From NCBI RefSeq assembly GCF_003315075.1, contig NZ_QNRJ01000002.1, positions 340,375 through 404,374 of the forward strand: a DNA stretch of 64,000 nucleotides, in the 5' to 3' direction. Shown piece after piece: positions 26,660-38,261 of the stretch. The stretch is from Rossellomorea aquimaris. Its GTDB lineage: Bacteria > Bacillota > Bacilli > Bacillales > Bacillaceae_B. The position numbers and the translations under genes were made by a program. Within the stretch, counting starts at the first letter, position 1; each line of letters starts with the position of its first letter. The notes under the pieces are model-generated. The model saw only the letters and a list, made by a program, of their open reading frames with translations. It was not told the origin of the DNA and searched no databases.

Positions 26660-26842
26660 TACATCCTTTAAATGATTTATTTTAAACTTCCTTCTTTTTA
26701 TTTACCCCGATTCATGGATTAAAACCTAAAGATTATTAGATAAAGGCAAGGAGCAGCCTTCGATCATCGTATTATTATAGTATATTCTTTTAAGATTACT
26801 TTCATTATGTATGTCTTTTCAATTATGTAACATTTCAATGAC

Positions 26843-26870
26843 TTGACCCTTTAATGATTTTCCTTATGAT
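26843..26870 (+). promoter_or_regulatory. Promoter candidate of slp
   Basis: TTGACC, 16-bp spacer, TATGAT, 83 bp before the slp ATG. Confidence 0.5.
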
Positions 26871-26953
26871 AAAATGTGACGTAAGAACGGTTCAAAAGTC
26901 ATTTATTTACAAATCCAAAGTTCATAGCATCGTTTAAGAAAAGAGGATGTTGT

Positions 26954-27349
26954 ATGAAACATATACTCGCTTTAGCAATACTAATCATTTCCACGATGTT
27001 GTTTTTGACTTCATGTGATTATATTTCTTCCAACAAAGTTGTTTTAGCAGAAGATCAGTTTATAGAAAAACAGGTTATCTTTTTTACCGATGAACGAAAC
27101 GTTTCTAAAGAAATACCCTACTACGATGCAATCATTGAACTGAAAAAACAGTACCCTGATAGCCTTAAACGTTTAAAGGTAGTGAGCCTTAATAACGAAG
27201 CACCCAATAAAATAGCAGAATCTCCCCCGACTTCACCAGCAATCGTTGTGGTAGAAAACAATCAGATCATATGTAAAGTGGAAGGCAATATTACTAAAGA
27301 AGACATTATAAAACCCGTTTCAAGTGCAATTGAAAGTTGGGATCAATAA
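26954..27349 (+). CDS. slp: Slp-like small lipoprotein
   Basis: 131 aa. Signal peptide with lipobox LTSC (Cys21), then a small domain with alternating strands and helices (KQVIFFTDERNVSKEIPYY, LKRLKVVSLNN, PAIVVVENN) reminiscent of a thioredoxin-like fold but without CxxC. The position next to pdhD corresponds to B. subtilis slp, a small peptidoglycan-associated lipoprotein; function unknown. AGAGGATG precedes the ATG. Confidence in the family is moderate as it rests partly on location. Confidence 0.75.
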   Translation: MKHILALAILIISTMLFLTSCDYISSNKVVLAEDQFIEKQVIFFTDERNVSKEIPYYDAIIELKKQYPDSLKRLKVVSLNNEAPNKIAESPPTSPAIVVVENNQIICKVEGNITKEDIIKPVSSAIESWDQ

Positions 27350-27360
27350 TTTTCGAAATA

Positions 27361-27402
27361 AAAAAGGGATTGAAGCAAAAAAACGCTTCAATCCCTTTTT
27401 TA
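27361..27402 (+). terminator. Terminator after slp
   Basis: AAAAAGGGATTGAAGC, loop of A and C, GCTTCAATCCCTTTTTTA. Confidence 0.92.
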
Positions 27403-27416
27403 TTGTTCCCGATAGT

Positions 27417-27450
27417 AAAAGGAGTATCCCGGTTTGCCGGGATACTCCTT
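27417..27450 (-). terminator. Terminator of the pdhABCD operon
   Basis: On the minus strand AAGGAGTATCCCGG, loop CAAA, CCGGGATACTCCTT and TTTT, 13 nt after the pdhD stop. Confidence 0.88.
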
Positions 27451-27462
27451 GATTAACTTATA

Positions 27463-28872
27463 TTATTTTACGATGTGAATCGGGCTTCCCATAGCAACTT
27501 CTGCTGCTTCCATGGAAATCTCACCTAGTGTTGGGTGAGCATGAATAGTCATTGCAACGTCTTCAGCTGTCATACCGGATTCAATAGCAAGTCCAAGTTC
27601 AGCAATCATGTCTGATGCTCCTGCACCAACAATTTGTGCACCGATAATTAAACCGTCTTCTTTACGAGTTACAAGCTTCATGAAACCATCTGTAGCATTA
27701 AGTGCCAATGCACGACCATTAGCCGCGAATGGGAATTTAGCAGCGATTACTTCGATGCCTTCTTCTTTCGCTTGAGCTTCAGAATAACCTACTGTAGCTA
27801 ATTCCGGATCTGTGAAGCACACAGCTGGAATACCAAGGTAGTCGATTTCCGCTGGTTCACCAGAGATGACTTCAGCAGCAATTTTACCTTCGTAAGAAGC
27901 TTTGTGAGCAAGTGGTGGTCCATCTACGATGTCACCGATCGCGAAGATGTTCGGGATGTTCGTGCGGCATTGCTTATCAATTTTTACAACTCCGCGGTCA
28001 GTCATCTCGATTCCTACTTCTTCAAGACCGATTTCATCCGTATTCGGGCGACGACCTACCGTTACTAGAACGTAATCAGCTTCAACAGATTTCTCTTCGC
28101 CTTTTACTTCATATTTAACGACAACGCCGCTGTCACTTTCTTCAACGCCTTTAGCCATGGCCTTGGTAACAACCTCTACGCCTTTTTTCTTAAGATCTTT
28201 TTTCACAATTGCTGTCATTTGCTTTTCGAATCCGCTAAGAATATCGTCAGCACCTTCTAGGATTGTTACTTCTGATCCAAGATTTGCGTAAGCAGTTCCA
28301 AGCTCGGTTCCGATGTAACCTCCACCGATTACAACAAGCTTGCTTGGGATCTCTTCTAATGCAAGAGCACCTGTAGAATCAAGTACGCGTTTTGAGAACT
28401 TGAAGCTAGGGATTTCAATTGGGCGTGAACCTGTTGCAAGGATCAAGTTGTTGAACTTGTATGTTTGGGCAGAGTTATCATCCATCACGCGAAGTGTATT
28501 AGCATCTACAAGATAAGCTTCACCACGTACGATTTCTGCTTTGTTTCCTTTTAGAAGACCTTCAACACCGCCAGTTAATTTCTTAACAACGCCAGCTTTC
28601 CACTCTTGAACCTTATCAAAGTTCACTTTTACGTTTTCAGCAACGATACCCATGTCATCAGAATGTTGAGCATTGTGAAAACGGTGACCAGCTGTGATCA
28701 AAGCTTTAGATGGGATACAACCAACGTTTAAGCATACTCCACCTAAATTTTCTTTTTCAATGATTGTTACTTTTTGTCCCAGTTGTGCTGCACGGATTGC
28801 AGCTACATATCCTCCAGGACCTGAACCGACTACTATCGTATCTGTTTCAATTGGGAAATCTCCTACTACCAT
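27463..28872 (-). CDS. pdhD: Dihydrolipoamide dehydrogenase, E3 (PdhD)
   Basis: 469 aa FAD enzyme that reoxidises the lipoyl groups of PdhC and reduces NAD+. FAD site [17 protein letters not shown], redox disulfide Cys47/Cys52 in [16 protein letters not shown] site [15 protein letters not shown]/hydroxyl motif NIFAIGDIV and the C-terminal His-Glu dyad in HAHPTLGEI. Starts 4 nt after pdhC with GGAGGCG upstream. E3 is also used by 2-oxoglutarate and branched-chain complexes. Last gene of the operon. Confidence 0.97.
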   Translation of the reverse strand: MVVGDFPIETDTIVVGSGPGGYVAAIRAAQLGQKVTIIEKENLGGVCLNVGCIPSKALITAGHRFHNAQHSDDMGIVAENVKVNFDKVQEWKAGVVKKLTGGVEGLLKGNKAEIVRGEAYLVDANTLRVMDDNSAQTYKFNNLILATGSRPIEIPSFKFSKRVLDSTGALALEEIPSKLVVIGGGYIGTELGTAYANLGSEVTILEGADDILSGFEKQMTAIVKKDLKKKGVEVVTKAMAKGVEESDSGVVVKYEVKGEEKSVEADYVLVTVGRRPNTDEIGLEEVGIEMTDRGVVKIDKQCRTNIPNIFAIGDIVDGPPLAHKASYEGKIAAEVISGEPAEIDYLGIPAVCFTDPELATVGYSEAQAKEEGIEVIAAKFPFAANGRALALNATDGFMKLVTRKEDGLIIGAQIVGAGASDMIAELGLAIESGMTAEDVAMTIHAHPTLGEISMEAAEVAMGSPIHIVK

Positions 28873-28876
28873 TGTA

Positions 28877-30238
28877 TTACGCCTCCATTAATAATAATTC
28901 TGGATCGTTCAACAAACGCTTGATATGGTTAAGTGCATGTTGAGCAGTAGCTCCGTCGATCATACGGTGATCGAAGCTCAATGATAATGCTAACACAGGT
29001 GCTGCTACAATTTCACCATTTTTAACTACAGGTTTTTCTGCAATACGTCCAACTCCAAGAATTGCAACCTCTGGGTGGTTGATGACCGGAGTAAACCATT
29101 GTCCACCGGCTGAACCAATATTAGTGATTGTGCATGAAGCACCTTTCATTTCATCACCAGAAAGTTTACCATCACGAGCTTTTCCAGCTAGTTCGTTAAT
29201 TTCATTAGAAATTGAGAACATAGATTTACGATCAGCATTCTTCACAACAGGTACTAATAGACCTTTGTCAGTATCTGCAGCGATACCAATGTTGTAATAA
29301 TGTTTTTGAACGATTTCGCTCGTTGAATCATCAATGGATGTGTTTAGTGCAGGGTATTCACGTAAGGCACTTGTTAATGCTTTAACGATGTAAGGTAAGA
29401 ACGTTAATTTCACACCTTTTTCAGCTGCAACTTCTTTGAACTTCTTACGGTGAGCCCAAAGTTTCGTTACATCGATTTCGTCCATTAATGTTACGTGAGG
29501 AGCTGTATGTTTAGAATTTACCATTGCTTTGGCAATTGCTTTACGCATACCACTCATTTTCTCACGAGTTTCAGGATATTCACCCTCTGGAGCTTTTGGT
29601 GCAGCCGCTTTAGAATCAGCTTCTGGTGCTTTTTCTTCTGTTTTCGCTTCTTCAGCAGTTTCAGCCGGCTTAGAATCTCCGCTTAAGAAAGCATCGATAT
29701 CTTCTTTAACGACACGTCCGTTTTTACCGGAACCGGATACTTGGCGAATTTCCACACCGTTTTCTCTCGCATATTTACGAACGGAAGGCATAGCGATGAC
29801 ACGCTTATTAGGATCAACTTCTGCGTCAGCATTTTGCTTTACACCTTCAGATTTCTCTTCGGCAGCTTCTGGTGACGCTTCTTTCTTAACATCCCCGCCC
29901 TGTTCTGCGGTACCTTGAACTTGACCTTCTGTTTTCTCTTCAGCTTTAGGAGCTTCTTTCTTCTCTCCATCGTCTCCTTTGAACTGAAGATCTTCGTAAC
30001 CGGGAGCATCGAACTTAATCAGTGTATCACCTACAACTGCTACAGTACCTTCGTCAACAAGAAGTTCTTCAACTGTTCCTGCTACCGGAGATGGAATTTC
30101 TACTACTGCTTTATCATTTTGGACTTCACATAGTACATCGTCTTCTTCAACTTTATCGCCAGGCTTAACAAACCATTTTACGATTTCACCTTCATGAATA
30201 CCTTCACCAATGTCTGGTAATTTGAATTCGAATGACAT
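28877..30238 (-). CDS. pdhC: Dihydrolipoamide acetyltransferase, E2 (PdhC)
   Basis: 453 aa core of the pyruvate dehydrogenase complex. One N-terminal lipoyl domain (lipoyl Lys43 in [14 protein letters not shown]), a charged Ala/Glu/Lys-rich linker (about 85-140), peripheral subunit-binding domain ([18 protein letters not shown]), a second Ala/Glu linker, and the catalytic domain with the active-site SFDHRMIDG near the C-terminus. Transfers acetyl from lipoate to CoA. It is separated from pdhB by 157 nt that fold into two short hairpins, the only long gap in the operon. Confidence 0.97.
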   Translation of the reverse strand: MSFEFKLPDIGEGIHEGEIVKWFVKPGDKVEEDDVLCEVQNDKAVVEIPSPVAGTVEELLVDEGTVAVVGDTLIKFDAPGYEDLQFKGDDGEKKEAPKAEEKTEGQVQGTAEQGGDVKKEASPEAAEEKSEGVKQNADAEVDPNKRVIAMPSVRKYARENGVEIRQVSGSGKNGRVVKEDIDAFLSGDSKPAETAEEAKTEEKAPEADSKAAAPKAPEGEYPETREKMSGMRKAIAKAMVNSKHTAPHVTLMDEIDVTKLWAHRKKFKEVAAEKGVKLTFLPYIVKALTSALREYPALNTSIDDSTSEIVQKHYYNIGIAADTDKGLLVPVVKNADRKSMFSISNEINELAGKARDGKLSGDEMKGASCTITNIGSAGGQWFTPVINHPEVAILGVGRIAEKPVVKNGEIVAAPVLALSLSFDHRMIDGATAQHALNHIKRLLNDPELLLMEA

Positions 30239-30395
30239 GGATTCTACCTCCTGTATTGAATAATGATTAAAAATAGATGAATGTAAGCATTATCTCTGTC
30301 TAATTTTCTTATATCTATAATTGGAAAAGAGAAGGGTGGAATACCCTTCTGTTTTCATTTGAATATTAAGGAGGAGCTTAAATACTCCTTACCCA
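30239..30395 (-). promoter_or_regulatory. pdhB-pdhC spacer with two hairpins
   Basis: 157 nt. On the minus strand AAGGAG/CTCCTT (30368-30390) and GAAGGGT/ACCCTTC (30331-30349) form short stems; the second is followed by TCTTTTCC, a weak T-tract. It may be a processing or partial termination site that sets pdhAB and pdhCD levels, or may precede an internal promoter, which I could not define. Confidence 0.4.
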
Positions 30396-31373
30396 TTAAA
30401 AGTTAAGTACTTTTTTCGCCGTTTCAAGAACATCTTTGTGGTTTGGTAACCAGATTGGCTCCGCTTGGGAGAAAGAGTACACTGTATCAGGCGCCGCTAC
30501 ACGAAGTACCGGGGCTTCGAGGCTAAGAATTGCACGGTCATTGATCTCAGCAACAACGTTCGCTGCAATACCGGCTTGTTTTTGAGCCTCTTGAACAACA
30601 ATGGCACGGTTCGTTTTTTCAACAGATGCCATGATTGTATCGATATCCAGTGGGCTGACTGTACGTAAATCGATTACTTCAACTGAATGACCTTCTTTTT
30701 CAAGCTCTTCAGCCGCTTTTAATGATTCGTGTACCATAGCTCCGTAAGTGATGATGGAAAGGTCTGTACCTTCACGCTTCACCTCGGCTTTACCAAGTTC
30801 GATCGTGTACTCCTCTTCTGGAACCTCTTGACGGAATGAACGGTATAATTTCATATGTTCCAAGAAAATGACAGGGTCATTATCTCGAATGGATGAAATT
30901 AATAAACCTTTAGCGTCGTAAGGTGTTGATGGAATAACAACTTTCAGACCAGGTTGCTGGGCCATCAATCCTTCCAAGCTGTCCGCATGAAGTTCTGGAG
31001 TATGTACTCCACCACCGAATGGGGAACGGATTGTGATTGGAGAAGTATACGTTCCACCTGAACGGTAACGCATACGCGCCATCTGTCCACTTACTGAATC
31101 CATTACTTCATATACGAAACCGAAGAATTGGATTTCCGGTACTGGACGGTACCCTTCTAATGCTAAACCGATTGCTAAACCACCGATTCCTGATTCTGCT
31201 AGTGGAGTATCGAATACACGGTCTTCACCGAATTCTTTCTGAAGTCCTTCCGTTGCACGGAATACACCACCGTTTAGACCTACGTCCTCACCAAAAACTA
31301 AAACGTCTTCGTTGTTGCGTAGCTCTGTGCGCAGTGCATCAGTGATCGCTTGAATCATTGTCATTTGCGCCAT
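30396..31373 (-). CDS. pdhB: Pyruvate dehydrogenase E1 beta (PdhB)
   Basis: 325 aa, thiamine diphosphate-dependent E1 beta subunit. [30 protein letters not shown] (activates the thiamine ring via Glu), then [17 protein letters not shown] and [12 protein letters not shown]. Works with PdhA in oxidative decarboxylation of pyruvate. Starts 3 nt after pdhA; the nearest good site (AAAGGAG) is 12 nt upstream inside pdhA, so coupling is likely. Confidence 0.97.
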   Translation of the reverse strand: MAQMTMIQAITDALRTELRNNEDVLVFGEDVGLNGGVFRATEGLQKEFGEDRVFDTPLAESGIGGLAIGLALEGYRPVPEIQFFGFVYEVMDSVSGQMARMRYRSGGTYTSPITIRSPFGGGVHTPELHADSLEGLMAQQPGLKVVIPSTPYDAKGLLISSIRDNDPVIFLEHMKLYRSFRQEVPEEEYTIELGKAEVKREGTDLSIITYGAMVHESLKAAEELEKEGHSVEVIDLRTVSPLDIDTIMASVEKTNRAIVVQEAQKQAGIAANVVAEINDRAILSLEAPVLRVAAPDTVYSFSQAEPIWLPNHKDVLETAKKVLNF

Positions 31374-31376
31374 GGC

Positions 31377-32955
<1,579 letters not shown>

Positions 32956-32999
32956 AAAAAAGTGATGGACGAGGAAAACTTCCTCGTCCATCACTTTTT
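32956..32999 (-). terminator. Terminator after ykyA
   Basis: AAAAAGTGATGGACGAGGAA and its complement around a 4-nt loop, with T-tract on both strands; directly follows the ykyA stop. Confidence 0.92.
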
Positions 33000-33007
33000 A
33001 TCATCCT

Positions 33008-33667
33008 TTATTCTGAATCTTTCACATCAAGCCCGGCGCTTGAATAAAATTTTTGTTTAAGATTATTGAATTCTTCTGTCTTTTTATTATATTCCTCATT
33101 ATAATTCACTATTTTTTCATATTGGTCATTAATAGAGGAAATTTGTTTCTCAAGCTCTTCCATTGTAAGTTCTTTCTTTTTGAACATATTATAAAGTTCT
33201 TTATCCAGAGACAGCACCTCCAGATAAGAAGATGTTAGCTTTTCATGAAGCTGATAACGCTCTTCCATCGTTTTTTTCAGCTTTTCTGCTTCCTTTTTAA
33301 GCTCTTGGCTTTCTAACTTATCAACATATTCGTCTGCTTTCGCAAACTCTTCCTCTGCTTCACTCATGGACGTACGTTCTTGATCGATGAATTCTTTTCT
33401 TTTTTTGATGTTGTCCAGAGCTTCATCGGAAAGCTTTACAATTTGGTCAAACTCTTTCATCCCAAGATCCATAATCTTAGTATAAATCTCTTTTTCTTTT
33501 TCTTCTAATTCTTGAAGAGGTTTTTGAACTTCAACATACTGACCTTCTTTAGATACTGTTTCTTCAAGAACATTATACATCTTTTCTTCGGGTGAAGAAC
33601 CACCGACACAGCCCATTAGTACAAAGATAGCGGCTCCTAAAATGAAAGCAAAACGAAATTTCGACAC
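33008..33667 (-). CDS. ykyA: YkyA-type putative cell-wall-binding lipoprotein
   Basis: 219 aa. Signal peptide with lipobox LMGC (Cys20), then an almost wholly helical, Glu/Lys-rich coiled-coil body. Matches the YkyA family (PF10368) in length, composition and position between pdhA and def. Likely anchored outside the membrane; function unknown. Start is GTG preceded by AAGGGGGA. Own promoter at 33701-33729. Confidence 0.88.
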   Translation of the reverse strand: MSKFRFAFILGAAIFVLMGCVGGSSPEEKMYNVLEETVSKEGQYVEVQKPLQELEEKEKEIYTKIMDLGMKEFDQIVKLSDEALDNIKKRKEFIDQERTSMSEAEEEFAKADEYVDKLESQELKKEAEKLKKTMEERYQLHEKLTSSYLEVLSLDKELYNMFKKKELTMEELEKQISSINDQYEKIVNYNEEYNKKTEEFNNLKQKFYSSAGLDVKDSE

Positions 33668-33700
33668 AACTAGATCCCCCTTAACTATTTACCACCTTCT

Positions 33701-33729
33701 ACTATATCTATGTCTACAACATTTGACAA
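33701..33729 (-). promoter_or_regulatory. Promoter of ykyA
   Basis: On the minus strand TTGTCA, 17-bp spacer, TATAGT, 34 bp before the start codon. Confidence 0.65.
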
Positions 33730-33836
33730 TAGGGATTTACAACTGTGGAAAAAAATGTCGATTAGACTATTCTTCCTATAAAAATGAATATGTCATTTAC
33801 CCGGTGAGTATTCCACCTTATAATAAATCTCATTCA

Positions 33837-33865
33837 TTAACTTTTCCGGAGTAAAATGATAGACT
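33837..33865 (+). promoter_or_regulatory. Promoter candidate of def
   Basis: TTAACT, 17-bp spacer, TAGACT, giving a leader of about 130 nt before def. The 33668-34001 gap holds this, the ykyA promoter and nothing else I can name. Confidence 0.5.
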
Positions 33866-34001
33866 ATTATCATACATAATAGATAATTTTAATGAATAAA
33901 GTAGAGGAGTGATTGATCATCCGGCCCTGTCTGTAAGTATTCTTTAAAGACAAGTTACGCCTTTTGATTCATATCTCTGCCGTACCCGAGGAGGAAAAAC
34001 A

Positions 34002-34556
34002 ATGATTACGATGAATGACATCATCCGTGAAGGTCACCCTACATTAACAATGGTGGCAAAGGAAGTGGCTATCCCACCATCACAAGAAGATCAGGAAACA
34101 TTAAGAAGCTTGTTAGAGTATGTAGTAAACAGCCAAAATCCTGAAACGGCAAATAAGTATGGGCTTAGACCCGGGATTGGTCTTGCTGCACCTCAAATCA
34201 ATATTTCTAAGCGGATGTTAGCTGTGAATGTGACAGACAATCAAGGTAAACTATACAGCTATGCTTTATTTAACCCGAAGATTATCAGTCACTCAATCGA
34301 GAAAGCTTATTTAACATCAGGTGAAGGATGCTTGTCGGTAGACAGAAATGTCCCCGGATTTGTTCCCCGTTATGCCAGAGTGACGGTTAGAGGGTGGGAT
34401 GTTGATGGAAACGAAGTGAAGCTGCGTTTAAAGGGACTCCCTTCCATCGTGTTCCAACACGAAATCGATCATTTGAATGGGATCATGTTCTACGACCATA
34501 TCAATCCGAATAATCCTTTCGAGCCGATCCCGGATGCGATTGCCATAGAAAGATAA
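34002..34556 (+). CDS. def: Peptide deformylase
   Basis: 184 aa metalloenzyme removing the formyl group from nascent N-terminal Met. Motif 1 GIGLAAPQ (58-65), motif 2 EGCLSV with metal ligand Cys110, motif 3 HEIDH with His153, Glu154 and His157. The insertion region and length are those of type 2 Gram-positive deformylases (YkrB/DefB of B. subtilis). GAGGAGGA precedes the ATG. Convergent with ykrA. Confidence 0.95.
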   Translation: MITMNDIIREGHPTLTMVAKEVAIPPSQEDQETLRSLLEYVVNSQNPETANKYGLRPGIGLAAPQINISKRMLAVNVTDNQGKLYSYALFNPKIISHSIEKAYLTSGEGCLSVDRNVPGFVPRYARVTVRGWDVDGNEVKLRLKGLPSIVFQHEIDHLNGIMFYDHINPNNPFEPIPDAIAIER

Positions 34557-34560
34557 TATA

Positions 34561-34597
34561 AAAAGACTTCTTCCCGTAATCAGAAGAAGTCTTTTTT
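34561..34597. terminator. Terminator between def and ykrA
   Basis: AAAAGACTTCTT, 11-nt loop, AAGAAGTCTTTTTT; usable in both directions. Confidence 0.9.
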
Positions 34598-34605
34598 GTT
34601 GTTCA

Positions 34606-35376
34606 TTATATTAATTCAAGTTCCTTCAAACCATGATATATCCCATCGTCATCGACGTGTTTCGTAATCAAATTTGCATGTTTTTGTACTTCTTGCACAG
34701 CATTCCCCATAGCAACACCGGTACCGACGGATTGAATCATTTCAATATCATTTAATCCGTCTCCAAACGCATATACATCTTCCATTTCAAAACCGAGCTT
34801 CGCGATCATCTTTTTGATGCCTTCCGCTTTCGAACCACCTTTTGGCAGGATATCCATGGAAAATTGATGCCAGCGTATGAACGTGAAGTCATTGTATTTC
34901 TCCCGGTAAAAGCTCTCATCTTCCTTTGTACAAAATAACAATGATTGATAAATATCTCTATCCTTATAAAAATCCGGAGCATAATCGGGATGGGGAAATT
35001 TCAAACTTCCCATACTCTCTTCTATATATTTATGATGTTTCAGGTTTGACTTCATCGTTTGATGATTTAAGTGAACCACCGGATGCTCATTTGTATACGC
35101 ATCCTTTAGTAACTCTTCTAACTTTTCGATTTTTAAAGGGTTTGTGTAGATTACCTCATTTTCAAAAACCACATACTGCCCATTAAAGGAAACAAAGGAC
35201 TCGATTCCTAATTCTTCTCTCAGGCTCTCGTACATGAATGGAGCCCTGCCAGTTGCAATGGCTACATAAGTACCGTTGGATTGTAAGGTTTGGATGGCTT
35301 CTTTCGTTGCTTGAGGCAGCTTCTTATCGTGGTCAAGCAGTGTACCATCTATATCGAAGAAAACTATTTTAGACAT
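34606..35376 (-). CDS. ykrA: HAD-superfamily phosphatase, Cof type (YkrA)
   Basis: 256 aa. HAD motif 1 FFDIDGTLLD (nucleophile Asp), motif 2 AIATGR, and motifs 3/4 KGGSKAEGI and FGDGLNDIEMI; a large C2-type cap lies between. Cof-type enzymes hydrolyse small phosphometabolites such as sugar phosphates or FMN. ATG at 35376 has AAGGAG seven bases upstream; an earlier ATG at 35394 would add six residues. Same location as in B. subtilis. Confidence 0.92.
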   Translation of the reverse strand: MSKIVFFDIDGTLLDHDKKLPQATKEAIQTLQSNGTYVAIATGRAPFMYESLREELGIESFVSFNGQYVVFENEVIYTNPLKIEKLEELLKDAYTNEHPVVHLNHQTMKSNLKHHKYIEESMGSLKFPHPDYAPDFYKDRDIYQSLLFCTKEDESFYREKYNDFTFIRWHQFSMDILPKGGSKAEGIKKMIAKLGFEMEDVYAFGDGLNDIEMIQSVGTGVAMGNAVQEVQKHANLITKHVDDDGIYHGLKELELI

Positions 35377-35610
35377 ATCTGATCTCCTTTTCATACGTAA
35401 TCGATCATCTGTTTTACCCGTTGTTTAAGGTAATCCTTTGTGGCATAAATGTCAATGAATGAGCATAGACGCTTCCTTTTACCAAACTTAACCATGTAAG
35501 AGATTCAATAAATTCCGTACAATATAAGTAAGACAACAGAGACTTCGGTATTATCTTTCCTTTACTTCAAAGGAAAATCTCGGTAAACTATTGATAAGGA
35601 GTGATCCACC

Positions 35611-35682
35611 ATGTTAAAAAAGCTCAGAAAGAAGCTTTTAAAACAGTGGAAAGAATTGCTTAGAAAAAAAACGATTGCATAG
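35611..35682 (+). CDS. Possible 23-aa cationic amphipathic peptide
   Basis: Tiny ORF with an AAGGAGTG site eight bases before ATG. The product begins MLKKLRKKLLKQWKELL and is half Lys/Arg, with hydrophobic residues spaced as in an amphipathic helix. No family recognised. A hairpin at 35771-35822 follows, so it could be its own short transcript. Upstream CGTACAAT (35511-35518) resembles a sigma-E -10 but no good -35 is seen. Divergent from ykrA. Chance cannot be excluded. Confidence 0.4.
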   Translation: MLKKLRKKLLKQWKELLRKKTIA

Positions 35683-35770
35683 TATTTCATGCTGCCGGAC
35701 GAACGTAAGCAGTCACACTACTAAAATACATGCAATTCGGCTATACTTTCATACGTTTACACAATTAATA

Positions 35771-35822
35771 AGGGACTGATGCCACTAGTGAGCTTTTTCG
35801 TCTCCATTGGTTCAGTCCCTCT
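35771..35822 (+). terminator. Hairpin downstream of the 23-aa ORF
   Basis: AGGGACTGA and TCAGTCCCT around a long loop, followed by TCTTCTCTATTTTT, a broken T-tract. It is a possible terminator for the small transcript. Confidence 0.45.
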
Positions 35823-35865
35823 TCTCTATTTTTGTAATGTTTTAATGAAGGATTCTCGCAAAAAC

Positions 35866-35894
35866 TTTATTTACACGAGAGAATCCTTTATAAT
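35866..35894 (+). promoter_or_regulatory. Promoter candidate of rpoY-rnjA
   Basis: TTTATT, 17-bp spacer, TATAAT. The -35 is poor, the -10 perfect. Confidence 0.45.
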
Positions 35895-36167
35895 TTATAG
35901 CATACATAAACAAGTTGATTCATCCCTACTTAAATGATAGGGTCATTTAAAAGAGTTAGAGTGAGGACCGTAGGCTATGGTGAACTCTCGTGAAGGATAC
36001 ATTCCACTCGCCTTTCATTCATATCGAAAGGTCGCCCTGTGTTAAGGAAATGATTCATGGATCAATCGTTTTTTTACCACAGGGCGTAAAAGAGCCATAT
36101 ATGAACATAGTAACTGTTCAGACCATAATGGTATATCCATACCTATTAGCAGGGAAGCTAGCCCTCT

Positions 36168-36262
36168 AATGTCCAGCTCCAGCGTCAAGCCCTATTCGTC
36201 ATGCCATATCCCTCTAGCGGAGACTGGTATTATGCCTAGAGGTGCCTAGACGCCGCTTATGT
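36168..36262 (+). repeat. Degenerate GTCCAGCTCC intergenic repeat
   Basis: GTCCAGCTCC (36171-36180) followed by AGCGTCAAGCC and, near 36230-36262, a GCCTAGACGCCGCTT-like end. Same family core as the element at 1-120. It lies within the putative rnjA leader. Confidence 0.5.
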
Positions 36263-36331
36263 TAGTTGATAACTTTTTTATCATAGATGAAAGTTAGATT
36301 TTTTGAAAACGGATAAGGAGAGAGAAAAGAC

Positions 36332-36538
36332 ATGATTTTTAAAGTATTTTATCAAGAAAGTAAAGCAGAAGTGCCTGTTCGCGAATGCACTCAATCTCTT
36401 TACATGGAAGCAGATTCAGAACGTGAAGTACGTCTGAATTTAAAAGACAAACCGTATAACATTGAATTCGTACAAAAGCTAGAGGGCGCTTTTTTAGAGT
36501 ATGAAGAAAACCATCATTCTTTCGAGTTGGAGCAATAA
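36332..36538 (+). CDS. rpoY: RNA polymerase epsilon subunit (RpoY)
   Basis: 68 aa. [20 protein letters not shown] and the following charged region are typical of RpoY (YkzG), a small firmicute RNA polymerase subunit that resembles phage Gp2. AAGGAGAG precedes the ATG. It is 3 nt before rnjA, and the two are almost always paired in firmicutes. Confidence 0.95.
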   Translation: MIFKVFYQESKAEVPVRECTQSLYMEADSEREVRLNLKDKPYNIEFVQKLEGAFLEYEENHHSFELEQ

Positions 36539-36541
36539 TCC

Positions 36542-38209
36542 ATGAAATTTGTCAAGAATGACCAAACCGCAGTATTTGCCCTTGGCGGTTTAGGTGAAAT
36601 CGGTAAGAACACATACGGCGTACAATTTCAAGACGAAATCATCCTGATCGATGCGGGAATCAAGTTCCCTGAAGATGAACTTCTCGGTATCGATTACGTA
36701 ATCCCGGACTATACGTATCTGGTGAAGAATGCGGATAAAATCAAAGGCCTTTTCGTGACACACGGACACGAAGACCATATTGGTGGAATCCCGTATTTAC
36801 TGCGCGAATTAAACATCCCGATATACGGCGGGAAGCTCGCACTGGGACTTATTAAAAACAAGCTTGAAGAGCACGGTCTATTAAGAAATGCGAAACTAAA
36901 TGTCATTCAAGAAGATGACATCATTAAATTCCGCAAGACGTCCGTAACCTTCTTCAGAACGACTCACAGTATTCCGGATTCATACGGAATTGTTGTGAAA
37001 ACACCACCTGGTAATGTTGTACACACAGGTGACTTTAAATTTGATTTCACGCCGGTTGGTGAGCCCGCGAACTTAACCAAAATGGCTGAAATCGGAAAAG
37101 AAGGCGTACTTTGTCTTCTATCTGATAGTACGAACGCTGAAGTTCCAAACTTCACAATGTCGGAACGTAAAGTCGGAGAAAGCATCAATGACATCTTCCG
37201 CAAAGTGGACGGCCGTGTAATATTCGCTACATTCGCTTCTAATATTCACCGCCTTCAACAAGTGGTGGAAGCAGCTGTCTTTCATAATAGAAAAGTCGCT
37301 GTTTTCGGAAGAAGCATGGAAGCGGCCATTACGATCGGTCAAGAATTAGGGTACATTAACGCCCCTAAAGATACATTCATTGAACATAACCAAATAAATC
37401 GATTACCTGCGAATGAAGTCGCGATATTATGTACAGGTTCCCAAGGTGAACCAATGGCTGCATTATCAAGAATCGCAAACGGTACTCACCGTCAGATTCA
37501 GATCCAGCCCGGGGACACCGTTGTATTCTCTTCTTCACCGATTCCTGGAAATACGATCAGTGTAAACCGCACAATCAACCTGTTATATCGTGCTGGAGCA
37601 GAAGTCATTCATGGACCATTAAGTGATATCCATACATCTGGTCATGGTGGACAACAAGAAATGAAGTTAATGCTCCGCCTGATGAATCCAACCTTCTTTA
37701 TGCCGATTCATGGTGAATTCCGCATGCAGAAGATGCACGCTCAGCTTGGTGTAGATTGTGGAGTACAGTCTGAAAACTGCTTCATAATGGACAATGGTGA
37801 AGTTCTTGCATTAAGCAATGACTCCGCACAAGTAGCTGGGAAAATCCCTTCTGGAAACGTCTATATCGACGGAAGCGGTATAGGTGATATCGGTAATATC
37901 GTACTTCGCGATCGCCGTATCCTTTCAGAAGAAGGCTTAGTCATCGTTGTTGTAAGCATCGACATGAAAGATTTCAAGATTGCTTCCGGCCCGGATCTGA
38001 TTTCAAGAGGATTTGTGTACATGCGTGAATCAGGTGACCTTATCAATGAAGCCCAAACGCTTATTTCTAAACATCTGAACAAAGTTCTTGAGAGAAGAAC
38101 TTCTCAATGGTCAGAAATCAAAAATGAAATCACAGATACACTGGCTCCATTCTTATATGAAAAAACAAAACGACGTCCTATGATTTTACCAATCATCATG
38201 GAAGTCTGA
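36542..38209 (+). CDS. rnjA: Ribonuclease J1 (RnjA)
   Basis: 555 aa metallo-beta-lactamase/beta-CASP nuclease with 5'-to-3' exo- and endonuclease activity, central to mRNA decay and 16S rRNA maturation. Metal motif HGHEDHIGG (His74-His79), [10 protein letters not shown], beta-CASP motifs including [10 protein letters not shown] and [13 protein letters not shown], and HTSGHGG. Its ribosome binding site (GGAG) lies in the 3' end of rpoY, implying coupling. In B. subtilis it interacts with GapA, which is bound by SR1P, also encoded here. Confidence 0.97.
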   Translation: MKFVKNDQTAVFALGGLGEIGKNTYGVQFQDEIILIDAGIKFPEDELLGIDYVIPDYTYLVKNADKIKGLFVTHGHEDHIGGIPYLLRELNIPIYGGKLALGLIKNKLEEHGLLRNAKLNVIQEDDIIKFRKTSVTFFRTTHSIPDSYGIVVKTPPGNVVHTGDFKFDFTPVGEPANLTKMAEIGKEGVLCLLSDSTNAEVPNFTMSERKVGESINDIFRKVDGRVIFATFASNIHRLQQVVEAAVFHNRKVAVFGRSMEAAITIGQELGYINAPKDTFIEHNQINRLPANEVAILCTGSQGEPMAALSRIANGTHRQIQIQPGDTVVFSSSPIPGNTISVNRTINLLYRAGAEVIHGPLSDIHTSGHGGQQEMKLMLRLMNPTFFMPIHGEFRMQKMHAQLGVDCGVQSENCFIMDNGEVLALSNDSAQVAGKIPSGNVYIDGSGIGDIGNIVLRDRRILSEEGLVIVVVSIDMKDFKIASGPDLISRGFVYMRESGDLINEAQTLISKHLNKVLERRTSQWSEIKNEITDTLAPFLYEKTKRRPMILPIIMEV

Positions 38210-38219
38210 TCTATCAAAA

Positions 38220-38253
38220 AAGAGGCTGACCTTAATATTAAGGTCAGCCTCTT
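38220..38253. terminator. Bidirectional terminator between rnjA and ktrC
   Basis: AAGAGGCTGACCTTAAT and its exact complement; very strong, with A/T tracts either side. Confidence 0.92.
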
Positions 38254-38261
38254 CTTTATGA

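Larger units (their letters stand above)
35823..36331 (+). promoter_or_regulatory. Long leader region of rpoY-rnjA
   Basis: About 500 bp without a credible gene. Contents: an AAGGATTCTC/GAGAATCCTT inverted repeat (35848-35888) that embraces the -35 and spacer of a promoter with perfect TATAAT (35889-35894); a 9-bp hairpin CGCCCTGTG/CACAGGGCG (about 36031-36086) whose loop contains seven consecutive T; a degenerate intergenic repeat (36168-36262). If the promoter is right, the leader is about 430 nt. I matched it to no riboswitch class known to me. Confidence 0.45.

Noticed and set aside
33905-33935. Leader peptide before def (GAGGAGTG followed by TTG and a 7-codon ORF)
   Set aside because: Too short to distinguish from chance and no attenuator structure follows.
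35823-36331. Known riboswitch class in the rpoY leader (lysine, SAM, T-box, fluoride, guanidine and others considered)
   Set aside because: None of the conserved core motifs I remember for these classes is present.
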